NCBI RefSeq assembly: GCF_018613855.1
Contig: NZ_JAGGPK010000017.1
Coordinates: 52,255-116,254, forward strand
Source: Arthrobacter sp. ISL-30
GTDB taxonomy: Bacteria > Actinomycetota > Actinomycetes > Actinomycetales > Micrococcaceae
DNA length: 64,000 nt
Direction: 5' to 3'
Shown: positions 8,529 through 16,808 of the stretch, piece by piece
Layout: every line of letters starts with the position of its first letter
How positions within the stretch are numbered: position 1 is the first letter of the stretch
Translations under genes and position numbers: made by a program
The notes under the pieces: generated by a model
What the model saw: only the letters and a program-made list of their open reading frames with translations
The model's database searches: none
What the model was told of the DNA's origin: nothing

Positions 8529-9476
8529 ATGAGCCAGCAACCCTACACCGCCCCCTATCCTCCGAACTACGGCTATGGTCAACCGCCGGTAAGCAACAAG
8601 TCGTTCCTGACGACCTGGCTGCTCTCACTGCTCCTAGGCGTCTTCGGCGTTGACCGCTTCTACCTTGGCAAGGTAGGGACCGGGATCCTGAAGTTAGTCA
8701 CGTTTGGCGGGCTCGGCATTTGGGCCTTGATCGACCTCATCTTGGTGCTGGCCAACAAAACGCGCGACAAACAGGGGCTTCCGCTCGAAGGTTACGCCAA
8801 GCACAAGAAAGTGGCCCTGATCGTCACCGGCGTCGTAATTCTCCTGAGCATCGTCGTCAACTCCGCCAAGGCGGGTTCGGCCCCTTCGTCCGCGTCCGCT
8901 GGTTCCACTCCCAAGGTCGCGACTGCAGCTCAGACAGCATCTGCCACACCATCGCCCACCAAGGACCCTGCCGTTGCTGCTGCTGAAGCTGAAGCCTCTG
9001 CAAAAGCCAAGGCTGAGGCTGATGCGACAGCTAAGGCAAAGGCCGAAGCCGACGCTGCTGCTAAGGCCGAGGCGGACGCCGCGGCGAAAGCAAAAGCCGA
9101 AGCAGACGCCGCCGCCAAGGCCAAGGCTGAAGCTGACGCCGCAGCTGCGAAGGCCGCTGCCGAGGCTGAGGCTGCTGCCAAGAGGGGTACGCTCAGCCAG
9201 CAGAACGCATTGCGCAAGGCTGAGAGTTACCTCGATTTCACGGCTTTCTCCCGTACGGGCCTGATCCGTCAACTGGAGTTCGAGAAGTTTTCAACAGGGG
9301 ACGCGACGTGGGCTGCGGACCGTGTCACCGTCGACTGGAACGAGCAGGCAGCCAAAAAAGCCAAGAGCTATCTTGAATTCACCTCCTTCTCGCGCTCGGG
9401 CCTGGTCGAGCAGCTGCTCTTCGAGGGCTTCACCCCGGAGCAGGCCGAGTACGGAGCGAGTACGACAGGTCTCTAG
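8529..9476 (+). CDS. TM2-domain membrane protein with Ala/Glu/Lys stalk and Ltp repeats
   Basis: A 315-residue protein. Residues 1-25 are a Pro/Tyr-rich cytoplasmic tail; about 26-80 form a TM2 domain (SLLLGVFGVDRFYLGKVGTG, then LGIWALIDLILVL); a third helix follows at about 98-115 (VALIVTGVVILLSIVV). A Ser/Thr linker leads to a highly repetitive Ala-Glu-Lys stalk at about 150-225, likely helical. The C-terminus holds two repeats of the Ltp type (ALRKAESYLDFTAFSRTGLI and AKKAKSYLEFTSFSRSGLVE), the second ending early. AGGA six bases before ATG 8529 fixes the start. Ltp repeats occur in actinobacterial and Firmicute surface proteins and in a streptococcal phage lipoprotein that blocks superinfection. 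A role at the outer membrane face is likely; a phage-exclusion role is only a possibility. Confidence 0.85.
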   Translation: MSQQPYTAPYPPNYGYGQPPVSNKSFLTTWLLSLLLGVFGVDRFYLGKVGTGILKLVTFGGLGIWALIDLILVLANKTRDKQGLPLEGYAKHKKVALIVTGVVILLSIVVNSAKAGSAPSSASAGSTPKVATAAQTASATPSPTKDPAVAAAEAEASAKAKAEADATAKAKAEADAAAKAEADAAAKAKAEADAAAKAKAEADAAAAKAAAEAEAAAKRGTLSQQNALRKAESYLDFTAFSRTGLIRQLEFEKFSTGDATWAADRVTVDWNEQAAKKAKSYLEFTSFSRSGLVEQLLFEGFTPEQAEYGASTTGL

Positions 9477-9733
9477 CGGCCAGGTTCAATTGAGCGCTCA
9501 AGGCACCAACGCCGATGCCGCCATCGGAGGTGGGCAACCGAAATATCTGCTGCCATGAGAGCCCAAATGTCCCCCTGGACACTGTCTAGCGGGACATCAA
9601 CCGGACTCGTGAATTCCAAATTCGACCGTAATTCGTCCATCAAGGGCGATGCACGAAGGTTCCAAAAGTGCCCAAACTGGAAAGGGCACGGCAATAAGGC
9701 AATTGATTGCCTAACATTTCAAGGGGGATTAGT

Positions 9734-10153
9734 TTGAAAATCATCACAACTTTCACCAGCAGCGTGCTTCTGTGTTTGGCCCTTTCAAGCTGCGCGGGGT
9801 CACCGCAAGCCGTTCCCACGGTCACGCATACCGTGACTGAAACTGCCACGGCAATAGTGACCGTGACTGCGACCGCCACGGTCACAGCTGAACCTGTTGC
9901 TCCTGCCGTTGTGGCGGCCCCAGTACCGGCTCCTGTTGCTCCAGCGACTGCCATAATCCCGGCCAACGCTGCTGGAATGAATGCGGAAGCACTCGACGAT
10001 GAACTGACGGTGCTCGGCTTCAAGAAGGTCATCTACAACTCTGACACTGGCAAGACCGTGCTTCTGCTCAGCAACTGGACAGTCACCGGAATCGACAACG
10101 CCGGAGCGGAACAGGCCGTCGAAAAGGCAGTTGTCGTTCACGTAACAAAATGA
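9734..10153 (+). CDS. Small secreted lipoprotein, Thr/Val/Pro-Ala-rich stalk
   Basis: I choose the TTG at 9734, preceded by AAGGGGG at 9721-9727, giving MKIITTFTSSVLLCLALSSC with a clear lipobox (LSSC, Cys at about 20). An upstream ATG at 9707 would bury the signal peptide. The mature part starts with a Thr/Val repeat (VTHTVTETATAIVTVTATAT) and a Pro/Ala/Val linker, followed by a 60-residue globular end (ALDDELTVLGFKKVIYNSDT...) that resembles a single PASTA-like fold in pattern only. About 139 residues. It lies between other envelope genes on the same strand. Function unknown. Confidence 0.75.
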   Translation: MKIITTFTSSVLLCLALSSCAGSPQAVPTVTHTVTETATAIVTVTATATVTAEPVAPAVVAAPVPAPVAPATAIIPANAAGMNAEALDDELTVLGFKKVIYNSDTGKTVLLLSNWTVTGIDNAGAEQAVEKAVVVHVTK

Positions 10154-10382
10154 TTCTTCCCACTCACGTTGACCTCCCGCGCCTGGCCGACGAACGGTTG
10201 CATCTTATTCAGACGACAGCTTGAAGATCGAAAAGAGGCGTAAGAAGGATGGAAAAATCACCTGACCGCTGACAAAGCAGCCGCCGTTGCTTATGAACGC
10301 CTCAGACAGACATCCAGGCTGCGGGACAGGGGCGAGTCCTGCGGGTAGGTTGCCTGAGGGGGAATCGAGAGGAACAGTTCGG

Positions 10383-10974
10383 ATGACACAAGCAACCGTC
10401 ACTCATTACGAGGTGCTTGGAGTACCAACGACGGCTCACACAGCCGAAATCAAAAAGGCATACCAGCGTAGGCTCAGGACTTCACACCCGGATACGGGTG
10501 GCAGCACAGGGTTATTCCGACTCTTACAGGAAGCATACGAGGTCCTCTCGGACCCCGCCGGCCGGCGGGCCGCCTACGATAGCGCTCCAGGGCACAAAAG
10601 TTCTGGAAACCCTGGGGGCGCCAGCGGCCAGCGTTCCCAACAGGAACGATCGCGGCCCCAACCGGATTCCTCTCAGCAGAAGCCGGAATCAGCGTTCGCT
10701 GATATGGAGCAGCCTCCCGCCCCGCCAACGTGGACCGGACCAGCTGTGGAGTACCGGCCATCACTTGTCCCGCCGTCGGGCGAACGACCAAAGATTCGCC
10801 AGCTCACGTCCCTGGACACGCACTTGGCGCACCGTCTTCCTCGTCTTAGGCAGCGTCTGTACCGTCCCGCCCCTGTTCAGTACTATCTGGTAATTCAGCA
10901 CTGCTCGGTCAAACCTCAACTGGTTGGTCATGGGGCTAGCCTGGCTCCTGGCCACCGCCCTAACCCAGGGCTAG
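10383..10974 (+). pseudogene. Membrane J-domain (DnaJ-like) protein, frameshifted with an internal stop
   Basis: GAGAGGA precedes ATG 10383. Residues 6-60 form a J domain (YEVLGVPTTAHTAEIKKAYQ, with HPD in RTSHPDTGG). A Gln/Pro-rich linker follows to about residue 140. At about 10790-10812 the sensible reading frame shifts by one: the new frame gives RPWTRTWRTVFLVLGSV, a membrane helix, stopped by TAA at 10891-10893, and after that TAA the same frame continues with a second helix (NWLVMGLAWLLATALTQG) to TAG at 10972-10974. The original protein was therefore probably a J domain followed by two C-terminal helices. Unshifted, the frame runs to 11057 in implausible sequence. Two lesions argue for decay; a sequencing error could explain one. 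Confidence 0.65.
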
Positions 10975-11351
10975 AGGCTCGTTTCGGCGGAATCCCGGTA
11001 GAAGCGTCCGAATCGGTGAAGATACAGATACATGCCGATGAAGGTGGCCAGGCCTAGAAGTGGGCCTGCCCACATGGCAACTTCCGTCCCGTGAACGAGT
11101 ATTGCTGCGGCTCCGAATACACCACCCACTATGCCGACTCCTGGGCTGGCCGTGGCGAACTTTCCCTGTACATCGCGACCGATCTGCCGGTACCGGAGGC
11201 CTTGCAAGATCGCGAACAGGATGAAAGAAGCGACCATGATCAACGGCCATGGCCCATCCGCCATTGCCACAACACTCAAGGTCAGCCCGTACATAGCGGC
11301 CAAGGCTAACCAGTAATTCCGTATGGTCGTCCTGATTCTCGTGTTCATCAT
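10971..11351 (-). CDS. Four-helix membrane protein, candidate immunity partner of the upstream precursor
   Basis: A 126-residue protein with four hydrophobic segments (YWLALAAMYGLTLSVVAMA, PLIMVASFILFAILQGL, VGIVGGVFGAAAILVHGT, VAMWAGPLLGLATFIGMYLY) and short charged ends. Its ATG (11351-11349) shares its A with the TGA stop of the upstream precursor gene (TGATG), so the pair is likely translationally coupled; GAGG lies about six bases ahead. Small multi-helix membrane proteins coupled to bacteriocin-type precursors commonly give immunity or help export. No specific family is recognised. Its stop overlaps the 3' end of the convergent J-domain gene. Confidence 0.72.
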   Translation of the reverse strand: MMNTRIRTTIRNYWLALAAMYGLTLSVVAMADGPWPLIMVASFILFAILQGLRYRQIGRDVQGKFATASPGVGIVGGVFGAAAILVHGTEVAMWAGPLLGLATFIGMYLYLHRFGRFYRDSAETSL

Positions 11352-12004
11352 CAGCAACCTCGATTGAAGTCGATTACGGATCCGGCGATTGCCATGGCCG
11401 CTGAGCATCCCAGTGCAGCCATGGGTCCGAAGAAACCCATGGCGCCGCAGAATGCGGCGTTGGTGCCCCACCAGGCCCATAGTGCTGCCCAGGCTGCGGG
11501 ACATTGAGGGAACATTGGCTTCAGCGCCATGCTACCAACGCCTCCGCCTAGCATCGTCGGTTTTGCCTTGTTGATCTTCCCCACCTTGGAGCCGTTCGGC
11601 CCGTCCTTTACTTCGAGGGTCAAAAATCCGGTCTCCGTCAGTACAACCAACGACTCGAGCACGTCCGTCGGCATCGAGGCCGCCAGGAACTGCTGTTGCA
11701 GTCCGCTATCGAAACGACTATCGGATGAGAGGAACGTCGTCAGAGCATGGGAATCTTGGATCATTCGAAGACGCTGAGCGAAACCAGCTGGGTCCTCTGT
11801 TCGGGACTGTTCCAGGCGTTTCATTGCCTCCGCTCTCTGTGACTTAGTCGGCTGGAGCAATGCAACCCCTGAACCGACGGCGGCTACAGTTCGCGGCGCC
11901 GCGGCACCGGCAGGTCCGATCGAAGTGGTGAGGACGGCGATGACCGCCACAAGCGTGGTGATCGCTCGCCAGACCTGCCGACACTTGGTTGCTGTGTGAA
12001 CCAT
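11351..12004 (-). CDS. Secreted precursor with C-terminal four-cysteine peptide, halocin-C8-like
   Basis: A 217-residue protein. Residues 1-36 are a Sec-type signal peptide (basic start, VWRAITTLVAVIAVLTTSIG, cleavage near AGAAA). Residues 37-160 form a mostly helical acidic/basic region. The last 50 residues are different: Trp/Ala/Gly-rich and hydrophobic, with four regularly spaced cysteines at 168, 186, 200 and 217, the last being the C-terminal residue. Apart from Cys8 in the leader these are the only cysteines. This plan (secreted precursor, N-terminal pro-region, compact hydrophobic Cys-rich end with GCSAA) resembles halocin C8-type precursors, in which the C-terminal peptide is released as the bacteriocin and the N-terminal part gives immunity. 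The assignment is by pattern, not search. GGGA lies about eight bases before the ATG. Confidence 0.6.
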   Translation of the reverse strand: MVHTATKCRQVWRAITTLVAVIAVLTTSIGPAGAAAPRTVAAVGSGVALLQPTKSQRAEAMKRLEQSRTEDPAGFAQRLRMIQDSHALTTFLSSDSRFDSGLQQQFLAASMPTDVLESLVVLTETGFLTLEVKDGPNGSKVGKINKAKPTMLGGGVGSMALKPMFPQCPAAWAALWAWWGTNAAFCGAMGFFGPMAALGCSAAMAIAGSVIDFNRGC

Positions 12005-12498
12005 CTATATTCCCAATCTTTAGATTTCACTCGCCCGTAGGCAGCGAGCCAACTACCAGCGGTTGACGGCACTTGTTGCTCCCAAACGCAGGACCCTTCC
12101 GGACGCTGCTGTCTTTTTTGGATGCGAGATGTGGCCTGCTGGCGCATTGCCAACCTAAATCCGCAAATCCTCATTAGGTGGACTCCGGATTCGAATTTGC
12201 GTGCTGGGTGGCTTGAAAATAGGTGCTCTCACATGAAATTGAGTGTTGTATGTCTGGCTAGGTTCCTCAAATTAGCAGGCGCTTGCATTCTGGATGGCCT
12301 CATCATCCGTAAACGACGCCTTTCTTAGACTGACCGGCGATATAAAGAGTCGAGTGTCGGACAAACGGTTTCGGGCAATGATCGAAACGAGGAACCTCTT
12401 CCACTACTTGTCAACGGCGTTCCCAAAACGTCTCGCGGAGCTGCCAGATCATCATCATGGTCACACTGCTGCTAGATGCCGGACTAGCTCGGGAACGT
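12005..12498. other. Non-coding region upstream of the bacteriocin-like operon
   Basis: No convincing gene on either strand. The part nearest 12004 should hold the promoter of the minus-strand precursor operon, but no clear -35/-10 pair stands out. The far end carries the hairpin described separately. Base composition is lower in GC than the flanking genes. Confidence 0.4.
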
Positions 12499-12534
12499 AC
12501 AAGGCCGCCCACGTTTCAATTGGGGCGGCCTTGT
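12499..12534. terminator. Perfect 12-bp stem hairpin, likely terminator of the SnoaL-like gene
   Basis: ACAAGGCCGCCC (12499-12510) pairs perfectly with GGGCGGCCTTGT (12523-12534) around a 12-base loop. It lies 22 bases past the stop of the minus-strand SnoaL-like gene. No T-run follows on either strand, as is common for actinobacterial terminators. Confidence 0.6.
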
Positions 12535-12555
12535 AAGATCCCGGCGGGTGAGGGC

Positions 12556-12903
12556 CTATGAGGGCACTGCGCCGATCTGCTGCATGATCTTCAGCGTGTC
12601 AGTGACTCCCCAGTGTTCGGCGACCTTGCCGTCGTCGACACGGATAATATCGATCCCGGCAATTTCAACGCTTTGGCCAGTTGGCGCAATTCCGACGAAG
12701 TCGCCTGTGTGCGTACCCGTCATTATGCCGTGAACGCACTCCAGGTTTCCGTCGGCCAGGAAAGGCTCTATTGACTTGATCTGGAGATCCGAAAACGCCG
12801 ACCGGACTGTGTCTATGTAGAACCGCACACCTCCCTTTCCAAGCGGTTGGCCGGGAAGCGGCTCCTCGTGGTCAACGAAGAATATCTTGGTAGAAACGTT
12901 GCA
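12556..12903 (-). pseudogene. SnoaL-like / ester-cyclase fold protein without a start
   Basis: The frame encodes the C-terminal 115 or so residues of a SnoaL-like protein: FVDHEEPLPGQPLGKGGVRF, AFSDLQIKSIEPFLADGN, then GTHTGDFVGIAPTGQSVEIAG and the closing RVDDGKVAEHWGVTD, all typical of the family's cone-shaped barrel. The frame runs back to a TAA at 12906-12904 without any ATG/GTG/TTG before the conserved FVDHE block; the first usable GTG (12828) falls inside the fold. The first helix is therefore missing. Either the gene lost its 5' end or a frameshift hides it. These proteins act as small cyclases, isomerases or unknown ligand binders. Confidence 0.7.
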
Positions 12904-13773
12904 TTAATCCACTTCCGTGAGACATTTCCGACTCCTTTATGGGTACCAACCGGACGAGCCTATGGTCCCACTCCCCCACTGCCCCAACAACGGGTGGGTG
13001 CCAATAACCTGCGTGTGGGCCGCCGTCGTGTCCGTGGCGGCTTCGATGCCGATCTGTTCGCTATTTAGCGGCTAATCCCAGGCTTCCGCAGAGCATCTAC
13101 CGCCAGATCCCATCCGAATAATTGAATCTTTGTTAACCGCCCTACGACCGAGTCATAAACGGCCCGGAATCGCGTCCGGAATGCCGTCAGGCTCGTTTTG
13201 GAGGGGGCGACGCGGCGGTGACCTAAAGTTGCCTCTTCAAGTAGGCGGCACGGAGAAGTACGCCTACGTGTATAAACCCCCCGAATTATTGTGAACAAAA
13301 CGAGTACAGATTACTCGGGCGCCGATTCGAAAGCGCCGCCTATCGTTCAAGCAGCGCATGATGGATGCGTCGGCATTCTCCAAGAATGTCGGGTCTCGAA
13401 TGGTTGGACGGTGAGACGGTGAAGCCGGGCCCCTTGGTCAGCCACCTAAGCAACGACAGAGCATTCCTGCTGACTGCACGCTTGCACACACAAACTGATC
13501 CACCTTCTCTTCGGCCTGTGGGACTCACCCGTAGGGCCGGCCGGCGTCGAAAGTCGCCTTCCAGTGCAGGCATGCCCTTTCGCCGTTTCAACGCCAGACA
13601 GGCCGCCTTTCCGGCATTGGCGCTGACGAGTTTCCTTTACTCCGGCGCTTCAATCTCCTGTCCGGTAAGAACCGGGTAAGCGGCACCGCCCCAAGAGTCG
13701 CAGTTGGGGACTGCGGCGTCCGGACGATTACGCCCGGCCTTTTCAGCATTCTCATTCTTTGAAAGTGAGTAAC
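12904..13773. other. 870-base region without a supported gene
   Basis: Open stretches exist on both strands but none has a ribosome site, a recognisable motif or family resemblance. It separates the broken SnoaL-like gene from the surface-protein gene. The last 100 bases must carry the promoter or leader of the gene at 13774; no known riboswitch consensus could be recognised. Confidence 0.4.
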
Positions 13774-15141
13774 ATGCAGGCAAAAACACGTGCGCAGATC
13801 GGCGTTTCCCTCGCCGTTTTTGCGCTGGCCTTGAGCGGCGCCTCCACCGCGCAAGCAAACCTCGTCGGCAGCAGCTTTGACGCCGGCGACGGAAACCTCG
13901 TCGTCGACGACGAGGCCAAGGACTGGGCCAACATTGGCATCAACTGTTCCCCCGGCGCTCTCGTGGGGTGTGCCATTGACAAGAACACCGGCCAGACTGA
14001 TGACTCGTTCGGCAACGGGACCAAGGAAGACGACGCGGTGCCAAGTATCGTCAGCGGTCAGATTCCGAACAACAAGAGCGATCTGCTGCGCTTCTACACC
14101 CGACTCGTTCCGGAAAACGGGGACGACTTCCTCTACCTGGCCTGGGAACGGGTCCAGGAGCCCAGCGGCACCACGAACATGGACTTCGAGTTCAACCAAT
14201 CGAAAGTCCTGTCGAGCAATGGTGTAACTCCGGTCCGTACAGCCGGTGACATCCTCATCAAGTACGACCTCTCGCAAGGCGGCGTGAACCCGGTTCTTGG
14301 CTACCACAAGTGGGTCACCACGGGAAATGCCAGGACCGTGTGCGAGGCATCCAACACAGTGCCGTGCTGGGATAAGGTCCACACACTGACGGGCTTCTTC
14401 GAGGGCTCTACTAACAACGGCCCAGTCACCGACCCTATCGAACCCAACGCCCCGCGGACGCTCAGCGTACGGACATTCGGTGAGGCCTCCATCAACCTGA
14501 CCGACTCCGGCATCCTCCCGTCCGGCGCCTGCCTGCCGTTCGCTTCCGCCTACCTGAAGAGCCGGTCCTCCGACTCCTTCACCGCAGCCGTGAAGGACTT
14601 CATCGCACCCATAAGCGCCGGCGAATCCAGGTGTGGAACGATCAACGTCATCAAGCAGGATGACGACAGCCCGGCCTCGGCCCTTCAGGGCGCTGTGTTC
14701 ACCCTGTACAACGACGCTACTCCTGTAGGCGGCACGCTTGGCGCGGAGGACACCGCCGTAGTGCCGACGACTAGCTGCACCACCGGCGCCGACGGCAAGT
14801 GCTCTTTTACGAATATCTCCGTAGGAAACTACTGGGTGGTCGAAACCACGACGCCAGCCGGGCATGCCACTGCCGCCCCGCAGGCCGTCACGCTAACGGG
14901 AGACGTGACCGTCCCGCTCATCTTCGTCGATCCTCGTGATTTCAAGGTGATCGTCCTCGTGTGCAAGGAGGCAGACAACTCCCTGTACCCAAGCACGGTG
15001 ACGCTGGATGGAGTCGACAAGACTTCGCTCGCGACCGCACCGGCCGGGCTGACGGCTGCCCAACTGTGCGGCCTTGGTGGGGCTGCCTATGACGACAAGA
15101 GTTACGGCGACCACCCTGCGAACGTCAATATCCCACAGTAG
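13774..15141 (+). CDS. Secreted surface protein with SpaA-like (prealbumin-fold) domain
   Basis: A 455-residue exported protein. Residues 1-30 are a signal peptide (VSLAVFALALSGASTAQA). Residues 31-290 form a large N-terminal domain with acidic, Asn-rich sequence (DEAKDWANIGINC, FLYLAWERVQEPSG, ILIKYDLSQGG) seen in actinobacterial exoproteins. Residues 290-390 form a SpaA/Cna-B-like beta-sandwich (TINVIKQDDDSPASALQGAV, VGNYWVVETTTPAGH). A short Cys-containing tail follows, ending HPANVNIPQ. There is no LPXTG motif or C-terminal helix, so it is probably released or held by partners. The ATG at 13774 has GAAAGTGAG upstream and is preferred over TTG 13759. A sortase remnant lies 1.7 kb downstream. 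Confidence 0.8.
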   Translation: MQAKTRAQIGVSLAVFALALSGASTAQANLVGSSFDAGDGNLVVDDEAKDWANIGINCSPGALVGCAIDKNTGQTDDSFGNGTKEDDAVPSIVSGQIPNNKSDLLRFYTRLVPENGDDFLYLAWERVQEPSGTTNMDFEFNQSKVLSSNGVTPVRTAGDILIKYDLSQGGVNPVLGYHKWVTTGNARTVCEASNTVPCWDKVHTLTGFFEGSTNNGPVTDPIEPNAPRTLSVRTFGEASINLTDSGILPSGACLPFASAYLKSRSSDSFTAAVKDFIAPISAGESRCGTINVIKQDDDSPASALQGAVFTLYNDATPVGGTLGAEDTAVVPTTSCTTGADGKCSFTNISVGNYWVVETTTPAGHATAAPQAVTLTGDVTVPLIFVDPRDFKVIVLVCKEADNSLYPSTVTLDGVDKTSLATAPAGLTAAQLCGLGGAAYDDKSYGDHPANVNIPQ

Positions 15142-15267
15142 ACCAGTTACACTTCCTGACTACTGGAGGCCACAAAGTCTGGTAGCAAGTCTGGTAGCCG
15201 ACTGCACAGATGGTCTGCGTTATGGGCCTCCAGACCATCACAAAAATTGCCACTGGCTGTTGCGGCT

Positions 15268-15297
15268 GCCCGACGGCGGCGAGTACCGCCGTCGGGC
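15268..15297. terminator. Convergent terminator hairpin
   Basis: GCCCGACGGCGG (15268-15279) pairs perfectly with CCGCCGTCGGGC (15286-15297) around a six-base loop. It lies between the convergent stops at 15141 and 15305 and probably serves both transcripts. Confidence 0.75.
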
Positions 15298-15304
15298 CAT
15301 TCCG

Positions 15305-16510
15305 CTACTCGCAGGCGACCCCGTCCGAGTCTCGGTCCAGAGCAGGACGGTAGCCAGCCTGCCCTGCCAACAGGGGCGCGACTCCAGCAGCCCTTGCAGC
15401 GGCGCAGTTGGCGTAATAAGCAGCCGCAGGGGCTGGCGCTACCGGTGCCGGCGCAACAGGAGCTGGTGCCGGAGCGACCGGCGCCGGAGCAACCGGTGCG
15501 GGAGCAGGAGCCACGGGGGCAGGAGCGACGACTGCGGGCGCTGGCTCTGCGGGTGCCGGAGGTGCCGGCTCCGGTGTGGCGGGCGCCTTCTCACTGGTAG
15601 GTGCCAGCTGCCCTGAGCAGTTGGCGAGAATGTTTGCCATCGCATCGTGCTCTGCCTGCGTGACCCACAGCTTGTACGTCGCTTTCACTGAGATCTGCCG
15701 GGCAACGTATTCACAGCGGAAGGCTTTGTTGGACGGGAGCCAGGTGGCGGCGTCGCCGTCGCCCTTCTTGATGTTGGTCGGACCGTCCGTAGCCTGGAGA
15801 TTCAGGGGATCGTTGGCGAAGGCTGTCCGCTGTTCGAGCGTGAGCTGCTGGGCGCCTTTTTGCCAGGCGTCGCTGAGGGCAACTACATGGTCGATCTGCA
15901 CATCGTCACTAGTGGTGGCACCGCGGATGAAATTGATGGTGGTACCTGTGTATGGATCTGCCAAAGTTCCGGTCTGTACCTTGCAAGGCACACTGTTGGT
16001 GTACGTCACCGCAGTCAGGTCCCGCTTCAGAGTGTCGTTGCGGGTGTCGCAGCCATTGCGGTCAACGTCCACCCAAGCCTGGCCGAACAGCGAGCGGTCG
16101 TAGCCGGTTTTTGGAGCCCTACCCTTGATCGGCAGGGTGGCCAGGAGATCAATCGCCTTGGTCGCGTATGCCGGGCGGGAGTTCGGAGCGTTGAAAGTGA
16201 GGCTCGACGCAGGCACATAGGCATTGTCAGGGTCGAGTGGTGAGCCGGTTTCCTGTGGAGTCGGATACCCAGTTGCCGTCACACTAGCCTCTGGATTCGG
16301 GGCTGACGGGCTGTTACCGGAAGAGGCTGCTTCGAGGTCCTTGGGAGCTGCAGCGCAGCCGGCAATGAAAACTACGGAGGCGGTGGCAAGCGCAACGGCG
16401 CCGGCTTTGTTTTTTACTCCGACGATGAAGGCGGACGCCCTTGGTTTTCGCGGCGGCTTCGGTCCCTGACCGGCTGGCGCAGCATCCAGAAGGGACTCAA
16501 TATTCGACAT
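15305..16510 (-). CDS. Secreted HNH (DUF1524-type) nuclease with Excalibur domain
   Basis: A 401-residue exported protein. A basic N-terminus precedes a hydrophobic segment ending in a lipobox-like FIAGC (Cys52), so it is membrane-anchored or secreted. Residues 115-290 match the DUF1524/GmrSD-type HNH fold: RNGCDTRNDTLKRDL, then DDVQIDHVVALSDAW with Asp207-His208, and DPLNLQATDGPTNIKKGDGD. A Pro-Ala-Val repeat stalk (about 315-363) leads to a C-terminal Excalibur calcium-binding motif DRDSDGVACE. ATG 16510 has GGGGGAAAT directly upstream. Extracellular nucleases of this kind occur widely in actinobacteria for DNA scavenging. Substrate is inferred. Confidence 0.88.
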   Translation of the reverse strand: MSNIESLLDAAPAGQGPKPPRKPRASAFIVGVKNKAGAVALATASVVFIAGCAAAPKDLEAASSGNSPSAPNPEASVTATGYPTPQETGSPLDPDNAYVPASSLTFNAPNSRPAYATKAIDLLATLPIKGRAPKTGYDRSLFGQAWVDVDRNGCDTRNDTLKRDLTAVTYTNSVPCKVQTGTLADPYTGTTINFIRGATTSDDVQIDHVVALSDAWQKGAQQLTLEQRTAFANDPLNLQATDGPTNIKKGDGDAATWLPSNKAFRCEYVARQISVKATYKLWVTQAEHDAMANILANCSGQLAPTSEKAPATPEPAPPAPAEPAPAVVAPAPVAPAPAPVAPAPVAPAPAPVAPAPVAPAPAAAYYANCAAARAAGVAPLLAGQAGYRPALDRDSDGVACE

Positions 16511-16808
16511 TCATTTCCCCCATTAAGAACGGCCCGGTAGGTGGCCGGACCTTTCGTTGTCGACAGTCGCGTCAGGGCGAGAGCCTATTCGAAATGCGAC
16601 CCACATCCCGGCAAATTGCGCCAATCTTGAGGGAATCTTGAGCAAAACTTGTGAATCTAACTATCACTTTCTCATTGCCTCCGTAATAAGCACGTAAAGT
16701 CTCGGAGAGCTGATATAAAAATCTTGGCAATTAGATGCGAGATTTATTTCTTTATATTCACCATTCTTTGCTGCAAATAAGAAACATCGCTTTTAAGCTA
16801 GAAAATGA
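16511..16808. other. AT-rich segment without a gene
   Basis: Bases 16640-16800 are strikingly AT-rich (stretches such as GATATAAAAATC and ATTTATTTCTTTATATTC) against a high-GC background. No open frame is supported. The first part holds the promoter region of the minus-strand nuclease. The AT-rich core may be inserted foreign DNA that removed the 5' end of the sortase gene. Confidence 0.5.

Noticed and set aside
8968..9185. Tandem-repeat DNA in the TM2-Ltp gene as a possible CRISPR-like or mobile repeat
   Set aside because: It is coding repetition (Ala-Glu-Lys units) with codon drift, no spacers and an intact frame.
12904..13773. Possible riboswitch or small genes upstream of the SpaA-like gene
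   Set aside because: Several GC-rich stems can be drawn, but none matches the conserved cores of known c-di-GMP, c-di-AMP or cobalamin classes, and the open stretches lack ribosome sites.
15400..15570. Proline-alanine repeat in the HNH nuclease gene as an independent repeat element
   Set aside because: It is an in-frame stalk between the nuclease and Excalibur domains.
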